A DNA stretch of 64,000 nucleotides from contig CAZMMX010000001.1 of the NCBI GenBank assembly GCA_964567485.1, positions 62,001 to 126,000 of the forward strand, written 5' to 3'. The DNA comes from UBA1413 sp964567485. Lineage in GTDB: Bacteria; Bacteroidota; Bacteroidia; Bacteroidales; Prolixibacteraceae. Shown here piece by piece: positions 8,584 to 17,415 of the stretch (position 1 is the stretch's first letter; the number at the start of each line of letters is the position of its first letter). The notes below the pieces were generated by a model. It saw only the letters and a list, made by a program, of their open reading frames with translations, was not told the DNA's origin and did no database searches. The translations under genes were made by a program, and so were the position numbers.

Positions 8584-9918
8584 CTACTTGAAGAATTTCT
8601 CCAGCTTTTTAATTCCTGAGGGGAGGGTAAAAACCACCACCTTATCCCCCTCTCTGATCTCTGTATTTCCGGAAGCGATGATCCCCTGATCTCCGCGGAT
8701 AATCCCTCCCAGCTTGGCCTCCTTGGGAAAATCGAGTTCCCTGACCGGTTTCTGGGTGATCTTGGTTCCCGGTTTGGCAATGAATTCAAAGACCTCAGCA
8801 TTGGAAAAAGTGAGACACTTAACATTCGAGATCTCCGCATTGAGGGTAAACCGGTAGATATAACTGGCGGCGATCAGTTTTTTATTGATGATGGTGCCGA
8901 TGTCGAGGCTTTCCGCCGTGTTGATCAGCGCAAAATTCTCAACTTCAGCGACTGATCGCCTGATTCCCATAGATTTAGCAAGATGACAAGAGAGGAGATT
9001 GACCTCTGAACTCCCGGTGGTGGCGATGAAGGCATCCATCCTGTCAAGCCCCTCTTCACTGAGAAGGTCCAAATTCCGGCCATCACCATTGATCACCAGG
9101 ATATTCTCGAACTTGTCGGCCAAATAGCTGCACCTTTCCTTATTCTCCTCGATGACCTTGATCCTGTATTGGTCTCCCAGCTTTTCGATAGCCTTCTGGG
9201 CGATACGGCTACCTCCCAGAAACATGATGTTCTTAATCGCGAAGAGCTCCTTTCCGCACAGGTCAAAGAGGCGCTGCTGACTGCCTCTGTTGGTGACAAA
9301 ATAGGCAATATCCCCATTGAGGATCATGTCCTTACCACTGGGGATGACATTTTCGTGACCCCGCATGATAGACACCACCACGATATCCCTGAGCACAGGC
9401 CCCAGCTCTTCAAGGCTCTTATTCACGATGGGGGCATTCTCCCTAACCTTGATCCCCATCAACACCAGCTTTCCTCCCGAGAACTCAAATAGCTGACGGG
9501 TCCCGGTAAACTTCACCGAAGAGATGATCTCCTTGGCGGCCAGGCTCTCAGGATAGATCAGCTCATGGATTCCCATATTCCTGAGTTTTTCGCGATAGCG
9601 TTCCAGCAGATATTCCGAATTGTTGATTCTGGCGATGGTGCGGCCCACACCCAGATAGGTGGCCATAGAGCAGGCCAGGACGTTGCGCTCCTCAGAAGTG
9701 GTAACGGCAATGAACAGATCGGCCTTGTTCAGCCCGGTCTCCTTGAGGTCGGCGAAGGAGTGCGCTGACCCGGTAACCGTCATCAAGTCCACTTCGCGGC
9801 TGATCTGTACCAGCCTTTCAGGATCATCATCGAGCAAAACGATGTCATGATCCTCACGACTAAGCATCCGGGCCAGGTGGGTACCCACCTCCCCGGCTCC
9901 TGCAATGACTACTTTCAT
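8584..9918 (-). CDS. trkA: Trk system potassium transporter regulatory subunit TrkA
   Basis: TrkA forms a cytoplasmic ring that binds NAD(H) or other nucleotides and gates TrkH. The 444-residue protein has two RCK units. The first begins MKVVIAGAGEVGTHLAR (Rossmann GxGxxG) with an acidic LLDDD at the end of strand 2; the second starts near residue 227 with IMFLGGSRIAQKAIEKLG. TrkA_C-type domains follow each, including the C-terminal IREGDKVVVF. In the second unit the first glycine motif is the less canonical GGSRIA, a common feature of TrkA. The gene heads a three-gene potassium operon on the minus strand. Confidence 0.94.
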   Translation of the reverse strand: MKVVIAGAGEVGTHLARMLSREDHDIVLLDDDPERLVQISREVDLMTVTGSAHSFADLKETGLNKADLFIAVTTSEERNVLACSMATYLGVGRTIARINNSEYLLERYREKLRNMGIHELIYPESLAAKEIISSVKFTGTRQLFEFSGGKLVLMGIKVRENAPIVNKSLEELGPVLRDIVVVSIMRGHENVIPSGKDMILNGDIAYFVTNRGSQQRLFDLCGKELFAIKNIMFLGGSRIAQKAIEKLGDQYRIKVIEENKERCSYLADKFENILVINGDGRNLDLLSEEGLDRMDAFIATTGSSEVNLLSCHLAKSMGIRRSVAEVENFALINTAESLDIGTIINKKLIAASYIYRFTLNAEISNVKCLTFSNAEVFEFIAKPGTKITQKPVRELDFPKEAKLGGIIRGDQGIIASGNTEIREGDKVVVFTLPSGIKKLEKFFK

Positions 9919-10033
9919 GTTTTCATAGATTTCAAAGAATGCTCCTTTAGACTCCCGTTAACCCTAAAAAAAAGAAGATGCAAAGTAACTATAAATCGCA
10001 TACGTTTTTCGCGGCCCTTCTGAAATTATTGTT

Positions 10034-12079
10034 TTAGGGTAGCTGTTGGCGCCAGGCTCCCATGCTCGCGGTGTAATGGACTTTAGGACTTCCCTGCTTC
10101 TCTCCCCTGCTGCTGGTGCTGACAATCCAGCCATCACCGGCAGGCTCTGTAGGGTGACTCCCCGCACGGGTAACGATCAGCAACCGGGGTTTTGCTTCCC
10201 CCGGCCATCGGGAATCCCCTGTGACTATTCCGGCAAGAAGTCCCCCGAAACTGAACAGGTTTCCCCTTTTCAGCACCAGGGCATCATCATAATCACCGCC
10301 AATGGCGATGACCACCGGTTTCTTCAGCCGGCAGGCCTGAATATAGGCCCCGGCTTCCTGAGGAACCCTTCCCTCGTCCTCCGACTCCCCTGACACCAGC
10401 AGGTAGTTCTCACGACCGTGAATTAGGTGAATCTGAGGTTCCCTGCTGTTATAGACAATAATCTCCCTGACCCCTGCCTGCCGGTATCGGAGTATGGCTC
10501 CCGCAAAAAAAAGCAGGGTTGCCGACAAAAGGATGCCCTGCAGATAATAGCTCTTCCGCGTCACCAGAAAAAGAATCACCATGACGAGGGTGACATAGCT
10601 CAACAGCAGGGAGGTGACAGGGAAACCGATCCCCGGGAGTACCGCCCAGGGCAGAGAAGCGACTTTTCCCAAAAGAAAACACACCCCTGTGGTCAGCATT
10701 CCGGTGATCCCTGCCAGAAACATCGAAAGCAGCGGCCACACCGAGGTAACCAGGACCAGAATCCCCAGGAAAATGAAAATAAAAGCTGCGGGAATCACGA
10801 TGAAGTTGGAAACCCAGAAATAGAGGGGGAACTGGTGAAAATAAAAACAGGAGAGGGGGAAGGTGGTGATCTGGGAAGCCAGGGATACGGCCAGCAGTTC
10901 CCAGAGGTATCGTACCACGCGGCTGCGGAAGAAAAACAAATGGGCTATGCGGGGTTGGAAGAAAACAATGCCGCCCACGGCAGCGTAGGACAGCTGGAAT
11001 CCCACATCGGTAAGCAGCCGGGGGTTGGCGAAAAGGAGCAGAAAGGCTGAAGCAGCCAGGGTATTCCAGGTATTGGCAGGACGACGGAGGTTTTCACCGG
11101 CCAGAACCACGGAAAACATCAGGGCCGAGCGTTGTACCGACGGGGCGAGCCCCGTGATGAAGGCAAAAGACCATAGCGCGGCAAAAGCCGCCACCAGAAA
11201 AACATATCGGGTGGTTTTCCCCTTTCGCAGAAACCCCAGCAACACACTGAAAATCATATAGACGATCCCCGTATGAAGTCCCGATACCGCCAGCACATGG
11301 GACGCTCCCGTATCTGCAAACAGCTGTCTGATCTCCCCTTCCATTGATTTTTTGTATCCCAGGGTAAGGGCAGACAAAATCTCATATTCCTTTCCAGAGA
11401 GTCCACTCGCCCTGTAAATGCCCAGAAGGTGATCCCGGGTATTTTCGGCCATTACCCTTAGGCGGAACCGGGGATCGCGCCCCGCATCCTGCCATGGTTT
11501 TCCGGAGAGGAAAACCTGCCGGTAAATGCCTTTTGACGCGGCATATCCCCGGTAGTCAAATTCTCCGGGATTGCCCCGGTTGACAATATCTGAGGGGTCG
11601 ACGGTAAACAGGATCCTGCTCCCTGCCTCCAGCCTCTCCTCAGCACCGGCCGACGAGAAATAGACCATCACCTTCTCCCTGGTCGCCATGAGAGAATCCC
11701 TCATCCTCACCCCCGTCAGCAAGGCCTCGCCACGGAAACTGCGGTTTTTGAAGTAGGGCTTTTCAAGCAGCGTGGCCATGTAACGATCGCCTGTGATCCC
11801 CGAGCTGCGGCTTTCCTGCTGCAAACCGATGGTCACCCCCACAAGAAAAAAGAAAAGAAACAGAAGAACGACTCCTGAAATAAGAGGTCGCCATGACGGT
11901 ACCCGGAACAATAAAAACGCCCCTATCAGAAAAAAAAAGAGCACACCAGACAGGCCATAACAGAGAATGACCGGCTGGGGTAACACCGGAATTCCGGAGA
12001 ATGCTGTTGCCAAAAGTATTCCGGCAACAAGGGGAATGAGCATCCTCAAAAAGGGTATCTTCCTGAGAAGGTCAGCCAT
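10034..12079 (-). CDS. comEC: ComEC/Rec2 family membrane protein
   Basis: ComEC proteins form the inner-membrane channel for single-stranded DNA during natural transformation. The 681-residue protein has N-terminal membrane segments (about 10-75), a soluble OB-like region (about 95-225) and the conserved Competence domain with LTLGYKKSMEGEIRQLFADTG and HVLAVSGLHTGIVY (roughly 235-275), followed by multiple transmembrane helices to about residue 530. The C-terminal domain (about 535-681) occupies the place of the metallo-beta-lactamase nuclease domain but shows no HxHxDH motif, so the nuclease activity is probably lost or carried by another protein. It follows def by 56 bp on the same strand. 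Whether this organism is transformable cannot be judged. Confidence 0.88.
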   Translation of the reverse strand: MADLLRKIPFLRMLIPLVAGILLATAFSGIPVLPQPVILCYGLSGVLFFFLIGAFLLFRVPSWRPLISGVVLLFLFFFLVGVTIGLQQESRSSGITGDRYMATLLEKPYFKNRSFRGEALLTGVRMRDSLMATREKVMVYFSSAGAEERLEAGSRILFTVDPSDIVNRGNPGEFDYRGYAASKGIYRQVFLSGKPWQDAGRDPRFRLRVMAENTRDHLLGIYRASGLSGKEYEILSALTLGYKKSMEGEIRQLFADTGASHVLAVSGLHTGIVYMIFSVLLGFLRKGKTTRYVFLVAAFAALWSFAFITGLAPSVQRSALMFSVVLAGENLRRPANTWNTLAASAFLLLFANPRLLTDVGFQLSYAAVGGIVFFQPRIAHLFFFRSRVVRYLWELLAVSLASQITTFPLSCFYFHQFPLYFWVSNFIVIPAAFIFIFLGILVLVTSVWPLLSMFLAGITGMLTTGVCFLLGKVASLPWAVLPGIGFPVTSLLLSYVTLVMVILFLVTRKSYYLQGILLSATLLFFAGAILRYRQAGVREIIVYNSREPQIHLIHGRENYLLVSGESEDEGRVPQEAGAYIQACRLKKPVVIAIGGDYDDALVLKRGNLFSFGGLLAGIVTGDSRWPGEAKPRLLIVTRAGSHPTEPAGDGWIVSTSSRGEKQGSPKVHYTASMGAWRQQLP

Positions 12080-12135
12080 GGACTTACCGTCAGAGGATCA
12101 AAAAGCGTCCTGACAAATAAAGTTACGAAAAAAAA

Positions 12136-12690
12136 TCAGACGGGAACCCTGATTTTATAGTGGGGATTGACTTTCCCTTTAGTGATGGCCAATAATCTTC
12201 CCCTGAGGAGTTTTTTGCGCAGGGGAGAAAGGTAATCCACGAACAACTTGCCCTGAAGGTGATCATACTCATGCTGGATAATCCGGGCCGCGTATCCCGA
12301 GTAGCTCTCCTCATGCCACTGGAATTTCTCATCCTGGTAGCGGATCGTGACGTTGTCGGGACGGGCGACATTCTCCCTGATTTCAGGAAGACTGAGGCAC
12401 CCCTCCTCCATGGTCCACGGCTCTCCTGAAATCTCCAGAATGGTGGGGTTGATAAAAACCTTGCGAAAACCCTTCAGGGAGAGGTCTTCATCGGCCATGG
12501 CAGTGGCGTCGATCACAAAAATGCGGATCGATTTACCCACCTGGGGAGCAGCCAGCCCTACCCCGTCGGCATAATACATCGTCTCCCAAAAATCGGCTAA
12601 AAACTCTTCCAGTCCCGGATAGTCGGGACCTATGGGCTCGGAGACCTTCCGTAAAACCGGATCGCCATAAACAGTGATAGGATACTTCAT
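12136..12690 (-). CDS. def: Peptide deformylase
   Basis: The enzyme removes the formyl group from the N-terminal methionine of new proteins. It has 184 residues with all three family motifs: GVGLAAPQVG (43-52), EEGCLSLP (95-102, metal ligand C98) and QHEYDHLQG (139-147, ligands H140 and H144, catalytic E141). Its start codon overlaps the stop of ruvX by 4 bp, so translation is likely coupled. The pairing ruvX-def is common in Bacteroidota. Nothing unusual is seen. Confidence 0.97.
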   Translation of the reverse strand: MKYPITVYGDPVLRKVSEPIGPDYPGLEEFLADFWETMYYADGVGLAAPQVGKSIRIFVIDATAMADEDLSLKGFRKVFINPTILEISGEPWTMEEGCLSLPEIRENVARPDNVTIRYQDEKFQWHEESYSGYAARIIQHEYDHLQGKLFVDYLSPLRKKLLRGRLLAITKGKVNPHYKIRVPV

Positions 12691-13115
12691 GTCCTGAATT
12701 TTTTCTGTTCCAGATAAGATTGTAAAATAATGGTGGCGCTCACGCCGTCGACCAGGGCCTTGTCACGGCGGCCGCTCTTTTTCAAACCTCCGTCGATCAT
12801 CGCCCTCAGGGCCAGCTGAGAGGTGAAACGCTCATCTACCTGTTCAACTCTTATCCCCGGATATCTCTTTAAAAAATTCCTGATGAATGGATTTATAAAA
12901 ACGATCGCCGCCGAAGGTTCATTATGCATGGTCACCGGATACCCCACCAACACCAACGTGACCTTCTCACTTTGGAAATATCCGTCGAGGAACTTCCAAA
13001 TTTCTTCGGTGGCCACTGTCGCCAAACGGGTGGCTATCAACTGCTCAGGATCGGTAACGGCAAGCCCTACACGCTTTTTCCCAAAATCAACAGCCAGGAT
13101 TCTTCCGCTCTCCAT
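12687..13115 (-). CDS. ruvX: RuvX/YqgF family pre-16S rRNA nuclease / Holliday-junction resolvase-like
   Basis: The family has an RNase H fold; members mature the 5' end of 16S rRNA and were first proposed as Holliday-junction resolvases. The 142-residue protein begins with ILAVDFGKKRVGLAVTDP (catalytic Asp in VDFG), has VEQVDERFTS near 94-103 (DERFTS motif) and KALVDGVSATIILQSYL near the C-terminus, with the last conserved Asp. The 4-bp overlap with def places both in one transcript. The DHODH-like gene ends 64 bp upstream. Confidence 0.93.
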   Translation of the reverse strand: MESGRILAVDFGKKRVGLAVTDPEQLIATRLATVATEEIWKFLDGYFQSEKVTLVLVGYPVTMHNEPSAAIVFINPFIRNFLKRYPGIRVEQVDERFTSQLALRAMIDGGLKKSGRRDKALVDGVSATIILQSYLEQKKFRT

Positions 13116-13179
13116 CAGGCCTTATATTCACAATTCACCCGGCAAAAATACCAATAAAATCACAGAAATAAAAGAAGTT

Positions 13180-14169
13180 CTATTTCCTGTTCGAATAGTA
13201 CTTCATGAACTGGGAACGCTCATAGATCATGGGATCTCCCAGTTTACTGTAAGAAAGCCTCCCCCGGAAGTCCCCGACGGCGGAAAACCTCCATTTGTTC
13301 ATAAACTGGGTAAGTTCTTTCAGAATGACGGGGATCACCGAGGTTCCGTGGAGATAAAGGGCTGAACAGAGCTGGGTAACGGTAGCCCCTGCCAGCAGCA
13401 GCTTAATCACCCCCTGGCTGTCGTGGATTCCCGTGGTGACAGCGATATCGATCTGGGGCACCTGCGAGGAGACCAACCCCACCCACCGGAGGGTGTGACG
13501 CAGCTCCGCGGGGGAGCTGAATACTTCCGAAGCCTTGATTTCCAATTTATCAAGATCGATGTCGGGTTCGTAGAACCGGTTAAACATCACCACCCCGGAA
13601 GCACCATTGGCTTTCAGTTTTTCCACCATTCCCACGATATGGGTGAAATGGCTGCCTATCTTCACCGCCACAGGAATTTTCACCTCGGCTTTCACCGCCC
13701 TTAAAACATCGGTGTAAATCCTTTCCACTTCGGCCGCTTCCTGGTTCCGCTTAACGGGGAGATAAAAAACATTGAGCTCTATGGCATCGGCACCCGCCTC
13801 TTCCAGTTCCCGGGCAAAGGAAAACCATTCTGAAACCGATACGCAGTTAACACTGGCAATGACCGGAACCCCGGTCTCCCTTTTCGCAAAGCTGACCAGG
13901 GAGGTATACTTTGAAAGGGAGTTGTCGCGGACATAATTCTGGATGTAATACCCGGCTTCAGGGTAATCGTTACCTCTGCTGCTCTGCTCCAGCATCTCGC
14001 CGATCTCCCTGTTGATCTGCTCCTCAAAAATCGACTTCAGCACGATGGCCCCGATTCCCGCATCGGCGAGTTCCCTGATCTTCCCTTCGGTCCCCGTCAG
14101 TCCCGAGCTGGCTGCTACAAGGGGGTTTCTTAGTTTCAGCCCTAAATAGGTGGTCTCCAGATTTGCCAT
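13180..14169 (-). CDS. Dihydroorotate dehydrogenase-like flavoprotein
   Basis: The 329-residue protein begins MANLETTYLGLKLRNPLVAASSG and has a TIM-barrel layout as in class 1 dihydroorotate dehydrogenases: an N-terminal substrate loop, VIASVNCVSVSEW near 110, GADAIELNVF, PVAVKIGS and VVMFNRFYEP. It is one of a family widespread in Bacteroidota that is normally annotated as DHODH-like. The usual catalytic surroundings differ (NCVSVSEWFSF in place of the NxSxPN motif), and no pyrimidine gene lies nearby, so the true substrate is uncertain. The frame is open 22 codons upstream of the chosen start. I prefer MANLETT because it matches the family and the upstream codons are not conserved-looking. 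Confidence 0.82.
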   Translation of the reverse strand: MANLETTYLGLKLRNPLVAASSGLTGTEGKIRELADAGIGAIVLKSIFEEQINREIGEMLEQSSRGNDYPEAGYYIQNYVRDNSLSKYTSLVSFAKRETGVPVIASVNCVSVSEWFSFARELEEAGADAIELNVFYLPVKRNQEAAEVERIYTDVLRAVKAEVKIPVAVKIGSHFTHIVGMVEKLKANGASGVVMFNRFYEPDIDLDKLEIKASEVFSSPAELRHTLRWVGLVSSQVPQIDIAVTTGIHDSQGVIKLLLAGATVTQLCSALYLHGTSVIPVILKELTQFMNKWRFSAVGDFRGRLSYSKLGDPMIYERSQFMKYYSNRK

Positions 14170-14252
14170 AATAATAAGGTATATTAAGTGCTCACTTAAA
14201 AACTCTAAAGGTAAAAGTTTCATAGAAAAGGTCAAAACCCGCCCATGATAAT

Positions 14253-14933
14253 TCAGCTGCGGGGATAAACCCTTTCGCTGAAAATGGTGGTTCCGATTCT
14301 GACCATGGTACTTCCCTCCTCCACGGCAATGTGATAGTCTGACGACATGCCCATGGAGATCTCCCTGAAGCCCTGATGGCCGGGGAAATACTCTTTCTTC
14401 ACTCCTTCAAAAATCTCACGCAGCGAACGAAACTCGCTTCTTACCTGGTTCATGTCATCGGTAAATGAGGCCATGCCCATGACCCCTGCTATGGTGACAT
14501 GACCAAGCTTAGCAAATTCCGCGGAACGAAGCAGTGTCTCCGCCTCAATTCGTGAAAGGCCGAATTTGGTCTCTTCCCCGGCAATGCGGAATTCCAGCAA
14601 ACAGGGGATCACCCGCCCCAGAAGAGAGGCTTCCCTGTCGATCTCCTGTAACAAACGCAACGAATCGACAGAGTGAATCATCGATACCAGGGGGGCGATG
14701 ATCTTTACCTTATTGGTTTGCAGGTGCCCGATGAAATGCCACTCGATATCGGCAGGTAACCGGGGATATTTGGCCGCCAGCTCCTGGGCCTTGTTCTCCC
14801 CGAATAACCGCTGTCCCGCACCATAAGCCTCCATGATATCCTCCGGCGGTTTGGTCTTCGATACCGCCACCAACCGAACATGCGGCGGTAGGGTACTCCT
14901 GATCTCCCTGATACTGTCAGCAATCGCCATCAT
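14253..14933 (-). CDS. YggS family pyridoxal-phosphate homeostasis protein
   Basis: YggS/PROSC proteins bind pyridoxal 5'-phosphate and buffer vitamin B6 and amino-acid pools; no catalytic activity is established. The 226-residue protein shows VAVSKTKPPEDI (the lysine in SKT forms the internal aldimine), LFGENKAQEL, WHFIGHLQTNK and, near the C-terminus, MGMSSDYHIAVEEGSTMVRIGT, the phosphate-binding end of the barrel. The second of two adjacent ATG codons (14930) is an equally possible start. It lies 79 bp after pbpC and 83 bp before the DHODH-like gene. Confidence 0.94.
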   Translation of the reverse strand: MMAIADSIREIRSTLPPHVRLVAVSKTKPPEDIMEAYGAGQRLFGENKAQELAAKYPRLPADIEWHFIGHLQTNKVKIIAPLVSMIHSVDSLRLLQEIDREASLLGRVIPCLLEFRIAGEETKFGLSRIEAETLLRSAEFAKLGHVTIAGVMGMASFTDDMNQVRSEFRSLREIFEGVKKEYFPGHQGFREISMGMSSDYHIAVEEGSTMVRIGTTIFSERVYPRS

Positions 14934-15012
14934 TCTCTCCTTTCTTTCCTCTCCGGGTTTCTGATGACCAAAAATACCAAAATTCGCGGTTTTGCCAACC
15001 TTCCGGCATAAC

Positions 15013-17415
15013 TTACCGTAGAGGGTCGTCCCCGATGACCCAGAAGTTTTTCACCAGCTGATTTCCCTGAGGGTCGGTAATGGTCAGGGTATGGCCTCCC
15101 GGGGAGGGGCGGAAGCTAAGCTGGTGGAATCCCGTGGTCACCCCGGCAAAAATGCGGTCTATACTCCAATAAAGGGAAGCTCCGGGATCGCGGTGCGCCG
15201 CCTCAAAGATGACACTTCCCGGGGTGCCGTCGAGCTGTAAGGGAATAAGTATACGTTCCATCTCACGCGGATAGATCAGCTCCATGACCACCTGGGAAAC
15301 CTGACATCCCGGCATTACCGGGGGAACTCCGCGGTAGCCGGGGTGGCTTCTCCGGAAATAATGTTCCATGGCCGGAGGAAGCAGGAACCAGCTCTCATGC
15401 TGCATGTCAGCCACAGGATAGCAGTCGTCGGAGACCTGGTAGTGTCCCTCCCTGTCGAGATGAAGGAGATGGTGATAAGGGCACTGTCCTACAGCCATGG
15501 TGCGGGGGACCAGCAGGGTGTCGGTTTCGGTGCACCAGGGCGATGGAAGATATCCGCTCTGGCGGCAGAAGGCCATGGGGGTCAGTTCTTCGTCAGGTGC
15601 CGGGAACCACCCCGAAGAGGGCAGAAAACCGAAAATCTCAAACATCAGGGGGGCTGCCGCCGAGGTCCCTGTAAGTCCGGGGCGTCCCTCTCCGTCGCCG
15701 TTACCGGCCCACACCGCTACCACATAGCCGGGGGTCATGCCCACAGCCCAGCCATCGCGGAAGCCGAAGCTGGTGCCCGTCTTCCAGGCGATCTGCCGCG
15801 AACCGGCGAAGGCTTCCCAGCCGGTCTCCTCTCCCGGTCTGTTGACCTGGCGGAGGGCTTCCAGGGTAAGCCAGGCCGCCGACGCCGGCAAAAAGGGATC
15901 CAGGGCTTCCCTTTCCTCCACTCCCGTTTCTTCCTTTTTCCATACCAGAGGCAGGAACTGCCGCACCGGATAAAAGCCATCGCCGGCAGAATAACCGGTG
16001 ACTATCCGCGCCAGGGAGGCATACATTCCTCCGAGATCCCACAGGGTGACTTCGGCACCCCCCAGAATCAGAGAGAGGCCATAGTGCCCGGGAGGTTTAG
16101 AGAGTGTCGTCATTCCTGTTTTTCTGAGGAAATGATAAAAGGCCTCCACGCCATAAAGCTGCAGCATCTTGACGGCGGGAACATTGAGGGAGCGTGCCAG
16201 GGCCTCCGCGGCAGGCACGGCACCATCGTAGTTACCACTGAAATTCAGGGGGGTAAAGCCCTCAAAGCGCAGAGGGATATCGGGAAGCAGCTGCCGTGGT
16301 GCCACCATGCCGCGGGCTGTCATGGCAGCATATAAAAAGGGCTTGAGGATGCTGCCGCTGCTGCGCGGGGCCCTGATCACATCGACATGCTCCCCGTGGG
16401 CATCACCCCCTCTGAAGGCGACATTCCCCGTATAGGCGAGCACCCTGCCGCTGTTCACCTCGGCGACCAGGACACAGCAATTGTAGATATGATTAGCCGC
16501 CAGCTGCCGGGCATGGGAGGCCACAGCACCGTTCACCTGCTGCTGGAGGTTATAATCCAGCGTGGTCGACACCCTTTGTCCCTGCTCCTCCCTCATCGCC
16601 ACCTCCGTAAGATGGTAGGCATGCCCGGGCATGGGAAAGACCTTCCCCGGAAGAGGCTCCTCAAGGGCCAGGGCCAGGGTGAGACTGTCGATGGTCCCCC
16701 GCCGGAAAAGATGGGCGAGCAGACGGTTCCGCTTGGCCAGCAAAAGAGAATCGTTCTTCCCGGGGAAAATGAGCGACGGAGCATTGGGGAGAATGGCCAG
16801 GGTGGCCGACTCGGCCCATGACAACAAATGAGGCGGCCGCTGAAAATATCGCAGGGCGGCGGCTTCCATACCGACGGTATTTCCCCCGAAAGGCGCATTG
16901 CTGCAATAGAGGCTCAGGATCTCCCTCTTCGAAAAGCGGAGTTCCAGATTCAGTGCCTGTACCATCTCCACGGCTTTGTTCAGGAGGTTCCTGGATTTGC
17001 CCGGACGGGCAAGCCGCGCCACCTGCATGGTCAGGGTACTCCCCCCACTGACGATCCTGCCGCTGCGGAGATTCTGGAATAACGCCCTGGCCAGGCTCAC
17101 GGGATTAACCCCCGGGTGCCGGTAGAAATGACGATCCTCAAAAGTAAGCAGGCACTTCTCAAAACGACGGGGTATGGAGTCGGGAGCCGGAAAGCGCCAT
17201 TGGCCGTCAGTAGCAATGCGCGCCCCCAGGAGACGCCCGTCACTGCTCTCCAGAACCGTGGAATACTCGCCGGGGAAAAGCCTCCGCGGAGTGCTCACCA
17301 GCACGGCCAGAAAAACAATCCCCAGGGCTGACCCCCACCACAGAAATCTCCGTACACCTCCCCGCCTTATGCTCCCCCGGCTCTTCATCCCCTGGTGCAG
17401 TTGCAGAATTCTCAC
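15013..17415 (-). CDS. pbpC: Penicillin-binding protein 1C (bifunctional peptidoglycan synthase)
   Basis: The protein polymerises glycan strands and carries a transpeptidase-like domain in the periplasm. Of its 800 residues, about 24-42 form the membrane anchor. The glycosyltransferase 51 domain has EDRHFYRHPG (93-102, catalytic E93) and SGGSTLTMQVAR. The penicillin-binding domain has the active-site serine S355 in SILK, the SLN motif near 409, and KTGTS at 545-549. A C-terminal PBP1C-specific domain runs from about 690. The start codon overlaps the stop codon of the alpha-2-macroglobulin gene by 4 bp. The same gene pair (yfhM and pbpC) occurs in E. coli, where macroglobulin and PBP1C are thought to act together against foreign proteases after envelope damage. 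Confidence 0.95.
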   Translation of the reverse strand: MRILQLHQGMKSRGSIRRGGVRRFLWWGSALGIVFLAVLVSTPRRLFPGEYSTVLESSDGRLLGARIATDGQWRFPAPDSIPRRFEKCLLTFEDRHFYRHPGVNPVSLARALFQNLRSGRIVSGGSTLTMQVARLARPGKSRNLLNKAVEMVQALNLELRFSKREILSLYCSNAPFGGNTVGMEAAALRYFQRPPHLLSWAESATLAILPNAPSLIFPGKNDSLLLAKRNRLLAHLFRRGTIDSLTLALALEEPLPGKVFPMPGHAYHLTEVAMREEQGQRVSTTLDYNLQQQVNGAVASHARQLAANHIYNCCVLVAEVNSGRVLAYTGNVAFRGGDAHGEHVDVIRAPRSSGSILKPFLYAAMTARGMVAPRQLLPDIPLRFEGFTPLNFSGNYDGAVPAAEALARSLNVPAVKMLQLYGVEAFYHFLRKTGMTTLSKPPGHYGLSLILGGAEVTLWDLGGMYASLARIVTGYSAGDGFYPVRQFLPLVWKKEETGVEEREALDPFLPASAAWLTLEALRQVNRPGEETGWEAFAGSRQIAWKTGTSFGFRDGWAVGMTPGYVVAVWAGNGDGEGRPGLTGTSAAAPLMFEIFGFLPSSGWFPAPDEELTPMAFCRQSGYLPSPWCTETDTLLVPRTMAVGQCPYHHLLHLDREGHYQVSDDCYPVADMQHESWFLLPPAMEHYFRRSHPGYRGVPPVMPGCQVSQVVMELIYPREMERILIPLQLDGTPGSVIFEAAHRDPGASLYWSIDRIFAGVTTGFHQLSFRPSPGGHTLTITDPQGNQLVKNFWVIGDDPLR

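Noticed and set aside
14170..14235. Longer start for the DHODH-like protein
   Set aside because: The 22 extra codons do not look family-like, and MANLETTYLGL is the normal start.
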